From the NCBI GenBank assembly GCA_949825065.1, contig OX463854.1, positions 10,949,112 through 11,013,111 on the forward strand: a DNA stretch of 64,000 nt, written 5' to 3'. The stretch's first letter is position 1; the number at the start of each line of letters is the position of its first letter. The translations under genes and the position numbers were made by a program. The DNA is from Odontocerum albicorne. Lineage: Eukaryota > Arthropoda > Insecta > Trichoptera > Odontoceridae. The notes below the pieces were generated by a model. That model saw nothing but the letters and a program-made list of their open reading frames with translations, was not told the origin of the DNA and ran no database searches. Below are positions 9,846 through 19,994 of the stretch, one piece after another.

Positions 9846-9902
9846 GTACCATACATACAAGTACACGTACATCGGATGTAAGCGCCTCTTGAACAAAATG
9901 GC
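9846..9902. repeat. Final satellite unit, right of the LTR element
   Basis: GTACCATACATAC... then ATCGGATGTAAGCGCCTC and TTGAACAAAATGG: one 53-bp-type unit with a small internal insertion (AAGTACACG). It completes the unit cut by the insertion. The array ends here. Confidence 0.85.
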
Positions 9903-10070
9903 TAAAGAGCTTTGACGATGGAAAAATAACGTATCCAGTTCAAAATTCTGTGAAAATAATCCAATGTTTTTCTATCAAGGTTTTTTAATTCACATACATT
10001 AGAAACGGTGTTTAAGGTGTGGTTAGGTAAACAATTAGGATTTTGAATAATTAACGAAATAAAATTATTG

Positions 10071-10321
10071 TAATTTGTTTTATCAAACACTGTTTATTCC
10101 ACTTTATGTAACGGTATAAACCTACCGGTTTCAAAGTTTCACCTCATCATCAGGGGAACACAAACAAGAAGTCTTGTTTGTGCTCCCCTGATAATGAGGG
10201 GAAAACCTTGAAATTGGTAGGGTTATACCGTTACATGAAGTGGAATAAATAGTGTTTGATAAAACAAATTACAATGTCTTTAAACATCCACAATGTTAAT
10301 GCCTTAACTATAAATAATATA
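10071..10321. mobile_element. Palindromic repeat P2, copy 1
   Basis: Outer inverted arms TAATTTGTTTTATCAAACAC and the complement, inner arms with ACGGTATAA...ACCGGTTTCAA and CCTCATCATCAGGGGA. The whole 200 bp folds back on itself. The right side extends into ACATCCACAATGTTAATGCC, which also flanks the copies at 10524 and 61264. Confidence 0.75.
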
Positions 10322-10523
10322 TTTCTTGAATTTATGTATACATAAGGTAAATGCATTTCAGTTGGTTGTAGAGGAAAATTTTACATGAAAGTCTACTTAC
10401 TTTAAAGTGTCTAGATAATTAGGGTATAAATATATTTATTTAAAATATATATTAAAATATTACACTAGGACGCAGCCATATATTTAAAATATCGCCTGGT
10501 GCTGTTGCAAAGATTGTACTTAA

Positions 10524-10675
10524 CAAGACATCTCGTTTGTGCTCCCCTGATGATGAGGTGAAAACCTTGAAACTGGTAGGGTTATACCGTTATATAAAGT
10601 GAAATAAATGGTGTTTGATAAAACAAATTACGTCTTTAAACATCCACAATGTTAATGCCTTAACTATAAATAATG
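10524..10675 (+). mobile_element. Palindromic repeat P2, half copy
   Basis: Only the right half is present (GTGCTCCCCTGATGATGAGG, GGGTTATACCGTTA, GTGTTTGATAAAACAAATTA), plus the extension CCACAATGTTAATGCC. Confidence 0.7.
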
Positions 10676-11704
10676 TAGTAAATAAAATTATGTAAAATAA
10701 ACCGAAAGTTTGGAACCGTAAAAATAATAAGCAGGAAGGAATCTGACTTTTATATGAAATAATTAATGAAGTTTCATAAATAGAACCAGCATTCAAGAAA
10801 AAACCTCGATAAATATTTAATTTAACTTGAGCTGAGTAGAGCCCGAGCCATGGAAATAAAGACAGGTGTTAAAGTTATTCAACAGCTTTTTTGTATTTAA
10901 AAAGCTTAATAACTTATCCACATATTTAGTACATAATACATACGAGTATATCTTGGTTTTATTGAATAGCGACAGGTGAGAAATACTTATTTATTTTTTT
11001 ATTGAAAATATATTTTTTTTCAAGTTACGTCAACTCTAATTACATTGATTACTACTATTTTCTATCACACGAGAAATAAAATTAGTTCCTTTGGTTGTCT
11101 TAAATTTTACTTATTAATAATCAGATCCAAATTATTGTTCATTTGTTTGTTTACTAAGTTTAAAAAAATTTTACTTAGTCAATTACATATACCCGGAAAC
11201 TTAAATTTTCCATTTTTTTCATATCATCAATACACAAATCTTTTCTGAAAGTATAATAAACAAACGCAACGGAAAGTAAAATGTCCACGGTTTTTATAAT
11301 ATTTTTAAGCATGTCCTTTATTTTTTTTTGTATTTGTTATACACTTGATATAGGTTTAACCCAATAACATCAAATAACAAGAAAAAATGGATTATTAAAA
11401 GTCTAAATAAGGTATAATCACAATGTTACTAATATTTTCCTGTCAAGCGACTCAATTATACCTACAATTTTATTCAGGCATTCAATAATCAATTTATCTA
11501 CCGAGATATAGAATATATAGTATCTATAACGTGTAATTCATTCAACAATGTCATTTCGTGTGGAAGTAAGTGATGATGCTCGAAACAATTTAGTTATTGA
11601 ATAGTGCACCGAAAACAATCTCAGTTGATGATGGCTTAAATAATTATCTTGTACATTATACAAAATGTTGTCATTAAAAAAATGTTTTCTATTAAAAATG
11701 TGTA
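10676..11704. other. No gene seen
   Basis: AT-rich. Frames at 11045-11248 and 11538-11735 show no family similarity. Confidence 0.4.
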
Positions 11705-11950
11705 TAGAGAAAAAATATACTGTGCTGCGATTCATTTTCCTTCTCCCGCGGTGCCGGACTTCAAGTCCGTCGTTACTTTTATTATTTTTACACTCAGGTG
11801 TGTCGCCACTAGAGAAATAGTTCCTTCTTCGTCACTATGTGACGTAAGTTTACGAAAGATAAAGAAGATTTCGACCTTCTAGTGTAGATCGCGCTGGATG
11901 GGGACTTATGTTGTCCCTCCGTGGGTGGTGTTAGAATCAAACTGAACTGT
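11705..11950 (+). repeat. Dispersed repeat R, copy 1
   Basis: Contains GACTTCAAGTCCGTCGT, GGTGTGTCGCCA, TTCCTTCTTCGTCAC and TGGTGTTAGAATCAAACTGA. The same landmarks occur in the same order on the minus strand at 18345-18590, so these are inverted copies of a repeat of about 250 bp. Confidence 0.6.
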
Positions 11951-12115
11951 TCAAAATACAACCTGGTGGACTTATTGCCTTATGGCAATCTCTCTTAACC
12001 GGAGAGACGTTAAAGGTATCTCAAGCGAAACCAAACTTAAACCGTTTTTTTTATAAATATCTTATACCAACGGAAATCAAACCCAAAACCTTTGAGTTAT
12101 GAAAAATCCTACTTA
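11951..12115 (-). mobile_element. SINE family A, minus strand
   Basis: ATACAACCTGGTGGACTTATT and ATGGCAATCTCTCTTAACC are the reversed 3' tail. The opposite end has a decayed B-box (ACGGAAATCAAACCC). Confidence 0.6.
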
Positions 12116-12299
12116 CTTTATTTATATTGGACCCCAGTTAAGTGAAGTTTTCGATCACTTCAAAACTAAATATTTTCCCTAAGTTCACGTTTCGATCTAA
12201 TTCATTCTCAGTTCATCAGTTTCATATATAGTAATTATTTTTTTCATGTACTGTTAATCATTATTGCCCTAAATACAAAACATGCACCAGCTGAATGCA
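12116..12299. other. No gene seen
   Basis: AT-rich, nothing supported. Confidence 0.4.
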
Positions 12300-12545
12300 T
12301 TTGTTGCTATTTTAAGGTGACCTTCCTCGCAGTGCGGGGGTGACCCGTTTACGTATCGCTTGTCATGCCGGTTTCCGCGTTAGGATCCGCTTATGACAAG
12401 GTGCTGAAGATTTGATGGGAATTACTGTGCAGTAAGCACGCACATAACACGTTTTGGCACGGGCTACAACGAATAATCACTCCGTGTATTTAACGAGCCC
12501 AGCGCCCGTGCACTGCCCCCAGTAACTGCATATTGTAAACAACAA
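12300..12545. other. Unassigned G+C-richer island
   Basis: An island of balanced composition in very AT-rich DNA, containing GCAGTGCGGGGGTGACC and the inverted pair GCACGGGC...GCCCGTGC. No long open frame or known end is visible. It could be part of an older mobile element. Confidence 0.35.
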
Positions 12546-12868
12546 TGTATTGAGATGTTTTTTTTATTTTTTCATTTAATAAACTAATATATAACACAAA
12601 CATTTGCCAAAGGCTGCATACCTACATACAAATTTATATCTTAAGAACTTATCTAATTTACTCGTACATATTATAACTTTGAACCAATTTAATTTTAATT
12701 TCCTACACTTCATTATATTTTTAGTAATCTTAATATTTAATAGCATTGAGATGTATTTCATAGAATTCAATGTTCTTGTGCTATCACCACCTTCTCAGAT
12801 TTTTTTAATACATATGGCGACATTCGTGACTTAATTTGTAAGACCCTGTTTTGCAACCCGAAAATTTT

Positions 12869-13064
12869 GACTCCTTAGCCTAGTTGGTAAGACGCTGGTC
12901 TGCTGACTAAAATATTGCGGGTTTGAGTCCCGCTAGAATATATTACAAAAAATATTTTCAGCCTGGTATTCACTTAAAGCCTCATAAATATAAATCTGTT
13001 TCGAGGAGATTACCCCATGACAAAAATCTTATAAAGTCGTACTGTATACAAAGAAAGTGTTTTA
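12869..13064 (+). mobile_element. SINE family A, plus strand
   Basis: tRNA-like head GACTCCTTAGCCTAGTTGGT (A box) and GCGGGTTTGAGTCCCGC (B box), then the family body and a tail containing TCGTACTGTATACAAAGAAA. Diverged by point changes. Confidence 0.75.
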
Positions 13065-13330
13065 GTCATGATTCGTTCGGGCGCTGCTATAGCTGCCAAA
13101 CGTGATTTGTTTAATATTAGTGAGTTTGAGTCCCTAGTTAGAGCGCACTTGAGGAGAGTTTGATCTCTAAAGGGCACTATATAAAATTGTCCTTTGAATC
13201 GAAAAATAATGTTTTCAAATCCCGATGACATCTAGTTTTATCAAAAAGAGCTTGAGTCTTGCTTTCACATTCTAGTTAGAAGAGTGTGTCCTGGCAATAC
13301 ATCCACCAGGTTGTATTGTGTTAAAAAAAT
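13065..13330 (+). mobile_element. Possible second decayed SINE A copy
   Basis: Fragments GTTTGAGTCCCTAGTTAGAG and, at the far end, CCACCAGGTTGTATTGTGTT resemble the family A head and tail, but the middle is unrecognisable. Confidence 0.35.
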
Positions 13331-13417
13331 ATACTAAAAGTGAACTCATTAAATAATTTCAGATGAAAATAAATGGAAGATTGATAAAAAATAGTCAATA
13401 CTGAATAACAAGTTGAC

Positions 13418-13537
13418 TATTCACCAGCTCTCTGGTATCAGCAATGCTTCCTCTGTTATTCACCAGCTCTCTGGCCCCAGCAATGCTTCCTCTGTTACTC
13501 ACCAGCTCTCTGGCACCAGCAATACTCCCTCTGTTAT
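13418..13537. repeat. 39-bp minisatellite, 3 units
   Basis: Units at 13422, 13461 and 13500 begin CACCAGCTCTCTGG and carry AGCAATGCTTCCTCTG. The period is 13 codons and the repeat is open on both strands (minus strand NRGSIAGARELV per unit). No extended coding frame surrounds it. Confidence 0.85.
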
Positions 13538-13839
13538 TGGAACACATATTCAAATTATTACTATAAATAATGGCACAAAATAAAAGTATAAAGAGACTTC
13601 TTTAGAAAAAAACAGAGCATTTGTCTCTAGGCATTAGCCAATAATTTTATTTTAGTAATATTTACCAGAAGAACAATAGTATATATGGTACATACCATCA
13701 CGCCGTGACTACAAACGTTTCCTTCCAAATATAATTTCCATGGTCCAATCATACTTCACTTGACCGTCCTCTAAGACGCCTTACACTCACATTTACTTTG
13801 TATATTTGGTTTAACATATCAATATTAAGTTTACTTATT
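13538..13839. other. No gene seen
   Basis: AT-rich; nothing supported. Confidence 0.4.
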
Positions 13840-14370
13840 CTTCTTCTTCTTCCCAGTGTCATGTCAGGTCTTCCCAACGTTGAATATCACCTGGGAGTAG
13901 ACATCTTTGTCCCCGGCAGCCCGAAAAAGATCTCCGACACTCCTTATACCAGTCCAATCACGTATATTGCGGAGCCAGAAGATTTGCTTCCTGCCAGCAC
14001 CTCTTCAACCCTCTATTTTGCCTTGAATGATCAGGTGCAATAATTTGTACTTTGCTCATCTAAGTACATGACCCAAATAGGACACCTTTCGGATTTTAAT
14101 ATTAGTCAGCAACTCTCTATCAACTTTGGCTATTTGAAGAACCCTTGTGTTTCTGACCATATCCGTAGCATTCTCCGGTGCATCCCCATTTCTAGAGCTT
14201 TCAGTCGGTTCATACTACCATCTTTGAGGGTCCATGATTCCACTCCATGCAATAACACTGACCAAACGTAGTATTTGACTAACCGTTGTCGAAGTTTCAA
14301 GTTTAGATTATCATCGCAGAATACGCTTCTAATTTTATTAAAAGCCACACGAGACGATTCAATTCTGCAC
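13840..14370 (-). pseudogene. LINE-gamma reverse-transcriptase C-terminal relic
   Basis: On the minus strand the frame at 14348-14130 reads FNKIRSVFCDDNLNLKLRQR then VLLHGVESWTLK and NRLKALEMGMHRRMLRI. This is the conserved region just after the reverse-transcriptase domain of many insect LINEs (Y-G-x-E-S-W-T, then E-M..RR.LRI). Downstream, past a stop and frameshifts, the product would continue to about 13856 with FSGCRGQR-type residues, ending in a GAAGAAGAA-rich 3' tail. Broken; ORF1 and endonuclease not seen. Confidence 0.7.
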
Positions 14371-14479
14371 TTGACTTCGGTTTCTAGGCTTACCCCTAAT
14401 CATTTCACTACGTATTCTATCATACATCCCCCCATGTATTTTTATCAGTGCATGCATCTGTACAGTATTTAGTCGGCTT

Positions 14480-15160
14480 CTTTCAATCTGTTTCAACGTC
14501 CACATTTTACTCTAATATATCCAAATTAATATAAAAATACTGTTGTGGATTATGATTTTAGCTCATTTTGATACTCTCTGGTTCGAACCTATATGATATA
14601 GTGCCCCATAAATTTTGTATTCTATCGCTACACGTCATTCGCTATCCTTCATAACTCTTCAATCATCATCATGAGAAAATACTACTTAAATACCAGAATT
14701 CCTCAACTTGCTCTTCTCTTTCATCGTTCACCAAAATATATGTTATCACATATATATGTTATATGTTATCACATATGTTATCACATATATTTAGCCTTTC
14801 ATATTTTTCTATCACAATGACTTTGGATTTCGAAACATTCATTCTTACACTTTCGTCTTTACTATCTGACTCTGTAATTTATCCTTATACGTAACCTAAC
14901 CTTACCTAACCTAACCTTTTCATGACATCAGCATACAGCGATCCGCATACATTCCCATTCGTCATTTATATGCCACTTATTGATCTTTGTAGTCCCTTAA
15001 CACATATATCTTAAATATCAAATAACCAAGGTGATATAATACATCTTTGCATTACTCCTTTGGAAACATTAAATCACTCAGTTAAAGAATATGCTCACGT
15101 CCACATTCACATTTTACATTTGTACACGTATGCCCTAGCGACATTTATTTGTACCTCTAT
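14480..15160 (-). pseudogene. LINE-alpha reverse-transcriptase relic, minus strand
   Basis: Minus-strand pieces match reverse-transcriptase landmarks: a GVPQG-C-SPWLF-like motif near 15060-15020, a YADV remnant of the YADD active site near 14930, and KLQSQ...NVSKSK near 14870-14820. Stops and frameshifts abound. A telomere-like run interrupts it at 14892-14917. Confidence 0.55.
14892..14917. repeat. Interstitial telomere-like CCTAA run
   Basis: TAACCTAACCTTACCTAACC and continuing: five units of the insect telomere motif with one variant, inside the LINE-alpha relic. Confidence 0.7.
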
Positions 15161-15777
15161 TAACCCTTCCTGTCCTGTGATGTGCAACTAGTACACATTG
15201 CTTCTAAAAACTTTAATATCTCTATAAATATAATAAACACTGGGTTCAGATTTTAGGTATTCCTCCGTCATACATTTACGCATTGAATAAAAAAAATAAT
15301 ATTAATAATAATTACCACTTATCGGCCACATCAGAGATATTTTGTGAAAATCAGGAATAAATTCACCAATACAATCAAACATGTGCCAGTGTGTGACGAA
15401 GGTATATTCATTCTAAAAAAAAAACACTATTGGTGAGGAAGCAACGCTATTCACGTCTCACTCTCCCTCTACTTCGGTATATGGGAACGCAAGAAATAGA
15501 ATCTCAGTTCGCTCGCTTCTCTCGCTCAGTAGGTCGGCAGCTTTCGGTAGAGATGGTCGCTTTGCCCGTTTTGTGAACGTTGGCCGATGTTAGTTTTTCA
15601 TTTTTTCAGCAATTACATTTCAATTATTATCACTTATGACTTCAAATTTAATTAATCTAAGCGATTGGCAATGCATATTCTTATTTTTCTGCTTTTAAAT
15701 CGCTCATTTTTACACGTGTATTGGATACACAACACCGGAACGGGCGGATTTTTTTAACACAAGAAGGGAAAGGTTAA
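15160..15777. mobile_element. piggyBac-like MITE C (610 bp, TTAA-flanked)
   Basis: TTAA flanks both sides (15160-15163, 15774-15777). Imperfect terminal repeats are CCCTTCCTGTCCTGTG and CACAAGAAGGGAAAGG. The right subterminal GGCGGATTTTTTTAACAC matches GGCGGATTTTTTTAGCAC of the MITE at 44499. No transposase frame. TTAA targets are characteristic of piggyBac. Confidence 0.65.
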
Positions 15778-15779
15778 AC

Positions 15780-16639
15780 GTAAATGTCTTAAAATGGCGC
15801 TGTACATCCGATATTCCTTGGAAATACGTTCCTCAGTCGCACCGAGTGAACTGCAAATGTAAAATGAGGTGTGATGTGTTGGTGTACAAAGTCTCTTATC
15901 GTTTGATCGAATACAACATCCGTGATCTAAAAGAAAGTGGTCATTCTAAGGATAATAATGAAAAAAGTATAAAGCTAATCATTTTTGGCCTAGTGCTCAT
16001 TTAAACACTCCTGCATTTCTTAGAGGTTTTGACATAATTTGAATGAGGTTGGGGTCATTTATTTTTATTTTTCTTATTCACAAATTTAGTCACTTTACTT
16101 TAAAACCCCACCGATGCAACGGATCGTATTTATATCAATAATCACTTGGCTTTGGGCAATCTCAATGAAAAATAAACAATATAATTTGCTTCAGAGTAAA
16201 CGTTTAGCGCTGAAAATACACTTTAGTGGCAATATACGAGGCGAGTTGCCAACCCAACGATCCAGCGCGCGGTATTCAACAGTCGTCAATAATAATATTG
16301 TTGAATGCATCGATGATTGCATCAAATATAGATGGGAGTTGAACTGTCAGAACACTACAATATAATTTCTCAGCCGAGATGAATTCGGATAGATTTGTGC
16401 TGTCTTCATAGGATTTCATGCCAAGAAGATATTTCGCCATTATTAGTTGAAACAATTTAGTAAGTATTTCATTTGCTAATGGGTTTAAACAGATGAATTA
16501 AATATTTTACTTCTACTAACTCCAACACCCTCAGTATCGAGCGTGCGGAGGCCACAAATTCTCTTAACCAGCTAATCCGCCATTGTTTGTATCGTTTCTG
16601 TGCGTATTATTAGGTGTCCAAAGTTTTTTGTAGTATTTT
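15780..16639. other. Mostly unassigned; short LINE-delta trace
   Basis: 15825-15935 (CTCAGTCGCACCGAGTGAACTG) resembles the minus-strand LINE tails at 21965 and 40920. The rest, including an 83-codon frame at 16114-16365, has no recognisable feature. Confidence 0.35.
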
Positions 16640-16815
16640 GGTAATCGATTTACAATTTTGAGGAGCATTCTGAGATGAATTGGGCACGTGGAACGAATGA
16701 ATGAAGAAATACAAACAACACAAATATACGTTGCGAATTTGTGTAGAAGATGTGGTATAAAAATATCAAAGAAAGGATGGTTGATAAAAAGACCAAAGAA
16801 CGAATCACGAGTTTC
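16640..16815 (+). pseudogene. LINE-alpha ORF2 tail relic
   Basis: Plus-strand translation contains GHVERMNE followed by QTTQIYVANLCRR, the GHVERMNE motif typical of the tail after the reverse transcriptase in this LINE class. Surrounding frames are broken. Confidence 0.65.
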
Positions 16816-16822
16816 GTGCCTA

Positions 16823-16850
16823 GTCCAGTGGTTCTTAACCCAAAGGTTGT
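16823..16850 (+). mobile_element. hAT-type terminal repeat, orphan
   Basis: CAGTGGTTCTTAACCCAAAGG is a common hAT terminal inverted repeat. No partner end is visible. Confidence 0.35.
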
Positions 16851-16899
16851 TTACTGAGTGTGAAGATAATAGTGTCTTCAAGCCATGCTCTTAATTTTT

Positions 16900-17619
16900 T
16901 TCCGAATCACCAATTTGTGTTGTAGAGAAAAAACAAATGAAGTGTAAAACCAATAAATATCTCATGGTTTTAGTATCCATGTTTAGTAGTTATGTTTGCT
17001 TACGCGACACATCGTTCAATATCTTGCATCATCTGAGAATATATTTCCCTAATAGAAAAATTATCCACTTACTCTAGCCTTCCGAAGAAGTAACATGGAA
17101 AATAAGACGCTTTAAAAAATAAAAAAAAGTACTCCGAGTTCAATGTTCGTCGGAAGCATTAAAAATCAGATATAATAAATTTGAACTGATAATAGAATTA
17201 CGAGCGGTCGTATAAATACATAGATTAGTGCTGCCAGGGCCGTTTTAAGATTTTCTTTTTCGTCATCAGGTCATGTTAAACTTTTCCTGTAGATCCACCC
17301 AGCAAAATGTTTTGTTCAATAGTGAAGCGGTATGTACTCGTATGTATTTGATATTTAATTTAATCGCCAAACTTCATAAATGGTAAAGTTCACGTGCTTC
17401 GAGGGCTGGTTATAATTTGTTCATACTGTATTACTATCAAATTAACATCACATTTTTAATTATGTTTAGAAGGCTTTTTTTTATAAACCACTCTATCAAT
17501 TATGTCCGAAAATTTTCACCGTTGTTTCCTACTACTTTCAAGTATTTTTTTAGATTTGCTGTCGTATTGAGAAGACTTAAATTATGACCAACCGATATTT
17601 TGAAAGCGTTGCCGCTTTC
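16900..17619. other. No gene seen
   Basis: AT-rich; the minus-strand frame at 17500-17700 has no recognised motif. Confidence 0.4.
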
Positions 17620-17815
17620 ATTTTTATAGTGATGTTGGTCATTGAGCTTCGCCTTGGGGATGAAGACTGCAATTGCTTCGAAATATTGGACATCATTCAA
17701 GCCAACTCAACATGACATCAACTCAACTGGAAATTGTTGTTAGTGCGTATCTTTGGGATGAAGACTGAAAGGTCTTCGAAACATCAACCATCACTTAAAC
17801 CAATTCCAAAGCATT
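17620..17815 (+). repeat. Dispersed repeat Q, copy 1
   Basis: Contains two GGGATGAAGACTG...CTTCGAAA blocks (about 17655 and 17755) followed by CAACCATCA. The pattern resembles 23965-24135 (GTTGCAGCCTTCATCTTGTG, CGTCGGTCATCAATAAGCCA). Confidence 0.5.
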
Positions 17816-18014
17816 TTTACACTAATGATTCGATTCCAGCACTTCAGATTATAATAGTTTAGTTGCTTGTCTTCTTATAAGATTTTTCGGTTACAATTAC
17901 CGATTGTAAAAAAATCTCCATTTGTATTTTTCACATTTAAAATTTCAATATTTTTGTAGTTGGTTAGATGAACGTGACAGATAACAAGCCTAATAGATTT
18001 TACTTCATTCATTT

Positions 18015-18230
18015 GTAGGTACCCCTCAACATATCTGAATCGATGATGCAAACATGTTGAAGAACCTAGTTGGAAAATATTATTGCCATCGGTCCCGGAA
18101 ATCGAACCTAAGAATCACAACAGTAGGCAAATTACTTACAGTTTGTCATCGCATGAATGAAATATTACCGCGCGTGGATAAGCAACAATAATCGTGCATG
18201 TCTAGCGTGTGCGTGCATTGTTGTCAGACG
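18015..18230 (-). mobile_element. SINE family B, rearranged minus-strand copy
   Basis: CCTCAACATATCTGAATCG and AACATGTTGAAGAACC match the 3' end of family B. A B-box-like GAAATCGAACCTA follows. Confidence 0.5.
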
Positions 18231-18264
18231 AACTCTTTAACCAAATTGGGGTTTGAAAACAAAA

Positions 18265-18345
18265 ATATTTTCTGCAATCGAGTGTGAAACAAGCATCTTA
18301 CCAATTAGGATTCAGAGGTCGTCGACTGAATATTGAACAGTTCGA
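18265..18345 (-). mobile_element. tRNA-like SINE head, minus strand
   Basis: The reverse complement reads GACGACCTCTGAATCCTAAT then TGGTAAGATGCTTGTTT, an A-box head of the family A type without a recognisable body. Confidence 0.5.
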
Positions 18346-18590
18346 TTCTACCACCACTCACGCTATTATGGGTGACAAAATAAATCTCTCTCCAGTTCAA
18401 TCTACATTACAAAATTGAAATCTTCATAATTTTTTTTAAACGCGATGTCACGTAATGACGAAGAAGGAACAGCCCAAATGGATTCCTTGGCGACACACAT
18501 TAATGTGAAAATAATAGAAATGACGACGGAATTTAAGTCTTACGTCATGGAAAATAAAAATGATTCACAGTGCAGTAAATATTAGTAATA
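18345..18590 (-). repeat. Dispersed repeat R, copy 2 (inverted)
   Basis: The reverse complement carries TCCGTCGTCATTTC, GTGTGTCGCCA and TCCTTCTTCGTCATTACGTG in the order seen at 11705-11950. Confidence 0.6.
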
Positions 18591-18604
18591 TGTATCGAGT
18601 TGCT

Positions 18605-18730
18605 TAAGGCCTGCAGTTTCAACAGTCTAACAAGATGCCAATACTTTCACATAAAACTTTGAATACAACAAAACTATTCTTTAACGACATTAGACCAGAG
18701 TAGCAATATTGTATAATCGTTGCTGGGTCT
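18605..18730 (+). repeat. Dispersed repeat S, copy 1
   Basis: AAGGCCTGCAGTTTCAACAG and ACTATTCTTTAACGACATTA match the segment at 56404-56540 in the same orientation. Confidence 0.5.
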
Positions 18731-18839
18731 CGTACTCGAGGAGTCTCTCAGGAAGCGAAGCCGTGCCGTGAAATTTGTTTATCTTTTGAGTGAGTGAGCC
18801 ATTTTACACCAACAAAATCATAGACCATACCGCTGTACT

Positions 18840-19008
18840 GGATCAGATGGCACACTATTTTTTTGAAAGAATAGATATGATCAAAGCCATAGGCACCTTA
18901 TACTGCCGAATACTTGGCAGAAAATACACCTGTGTCATTCGAGGGTAGTAGCACACGCAGGGTTCAAACTGGCAATCTTCTGAACTTTACAGCGTGACCA
19001 TGCACTAA
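18840..19008 (-). mobile_element. SINE family C, minus strand
   Basis: The reverse complement starts GTGCATGGTCACGCTG (tRNA-like), has a B-box-like GGTTTGAACCCTG, then CGAATGACACAGGTG and ends near an AAAGAATAG-type tail. Better preserved copy at 24145. Confidence 0.65.
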
Positions 19009-19009
19009 T

Positions 19010-19363
19010 ATTATATAATAATGTGAATGAGTAATACAATATTATGGGCAGCACAATACCTAAGTCTAGCCCTGATCACGAATGAGGATGACAGAAATAA
19101 TTTACGCCGTTTAAGAGTATGTGAATAATTAAATCTTGCAGAATATTTCGTTGAATCAGACAGGCTTAAAGATATGCCAAGCATTATGTGCATTGTTTGG
19201 GAGCATTAAGAATTATTGCACATTCGGTCGTTTACATCTCATCAAGACCGTTAAAAGATAGGAAAAATAAATTGAAAAGCTTTGAGCAGCATTTTTTAGA
19301 ATGCTTGTGCGTTCTATCACGTGATGCCTCTTTGAGGTATATTAAACAGCCTTTCTTTTGTCT
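19010..19363. other. No gene seen
   Basis: Unassigned; short frames on both strands lack support. Confidence 0.4.
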
Positions 19364-19580
19364 ACGTTGTATTGTATAACACTTTCATTGTATACAGTAC
19401 AACCTCTCGAACTAATTGTCACGTGATAATTCATTCCAATCAACGAAACAAGATGTCAAATACGCCTCAAGGGAAAAGAAGACTGGAACCCTTTTTAAAA
19501 TAAATTGTTTCCTACAGGGATCAAAATTGAGACCCCTGAATTAGAAGATAAGATTTTTACCAACTACGGCACATTCAAAC
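19364..19580 (-). mobile_element. SINE family A, minus strand, decayed
   Basis: TGTATAACACTTTCATTGTA and ACAGTACAACCTCTCG are the reversed tail. The far end has GGGATCAAAATTGAGACCCC and TTTTTACCAACTACG from the tRNA-like head. Confidence 0.6.
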
Positions 19581-19994
19581 ATCTCGATTTACATAACGTT
19601 CAGTTTATCATACTTCTCACGTATCTTTTGATTAAAATTTTAGTCTGAGATACAAAGGAAAATAAAATAAACTAAAACCAAAAATAAGTTCCAATCGGAT
19701 TTTTCACAGGTTTTAAATAAATGTTTCTCGCTGACTAGAAGAAATTATCGCATGACAAAAATTAGTTTAGGTTAAACCTTGTTCAATAGAAGTAATACAT
19801 AATTAAATGTATCAATAACATTTACATATTAATGATATTAGTGCCAACATTGACGTTTAGGAGTGAAACGTGAACCTGGAAAATTAATGAAAGGAGTCGA
19901 GTAAATGCGGTGAATATAATATTTAATATGTCGACATATGACAGAATAATAAATGTAATTAGTAAGGATGGATGTGAGCTAAAAACTAATTTGT
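19581..19994. other. No gene seen
   Basis: AT-rich; nothing supported. Confidence 0.4.

Noticed and set aside
10524..10675. C/D-box snoRNA reading of the CTGATGATGAGG motif in P2
   Set aside because: The C-box-like TGATGA lies within a palindromic repeat; no properly placed D box and terminal stem were found.
16114..16365. 83-codon plus-strand frame
   Set aside because: No motif, AT-rich codons and no neighbouring coding evidence; probably a chance frame.
16564..16881. 105-codon minus-strand frame
   Set aside because: It is antisense to the plus-strand GHVERMNE LINE relic.
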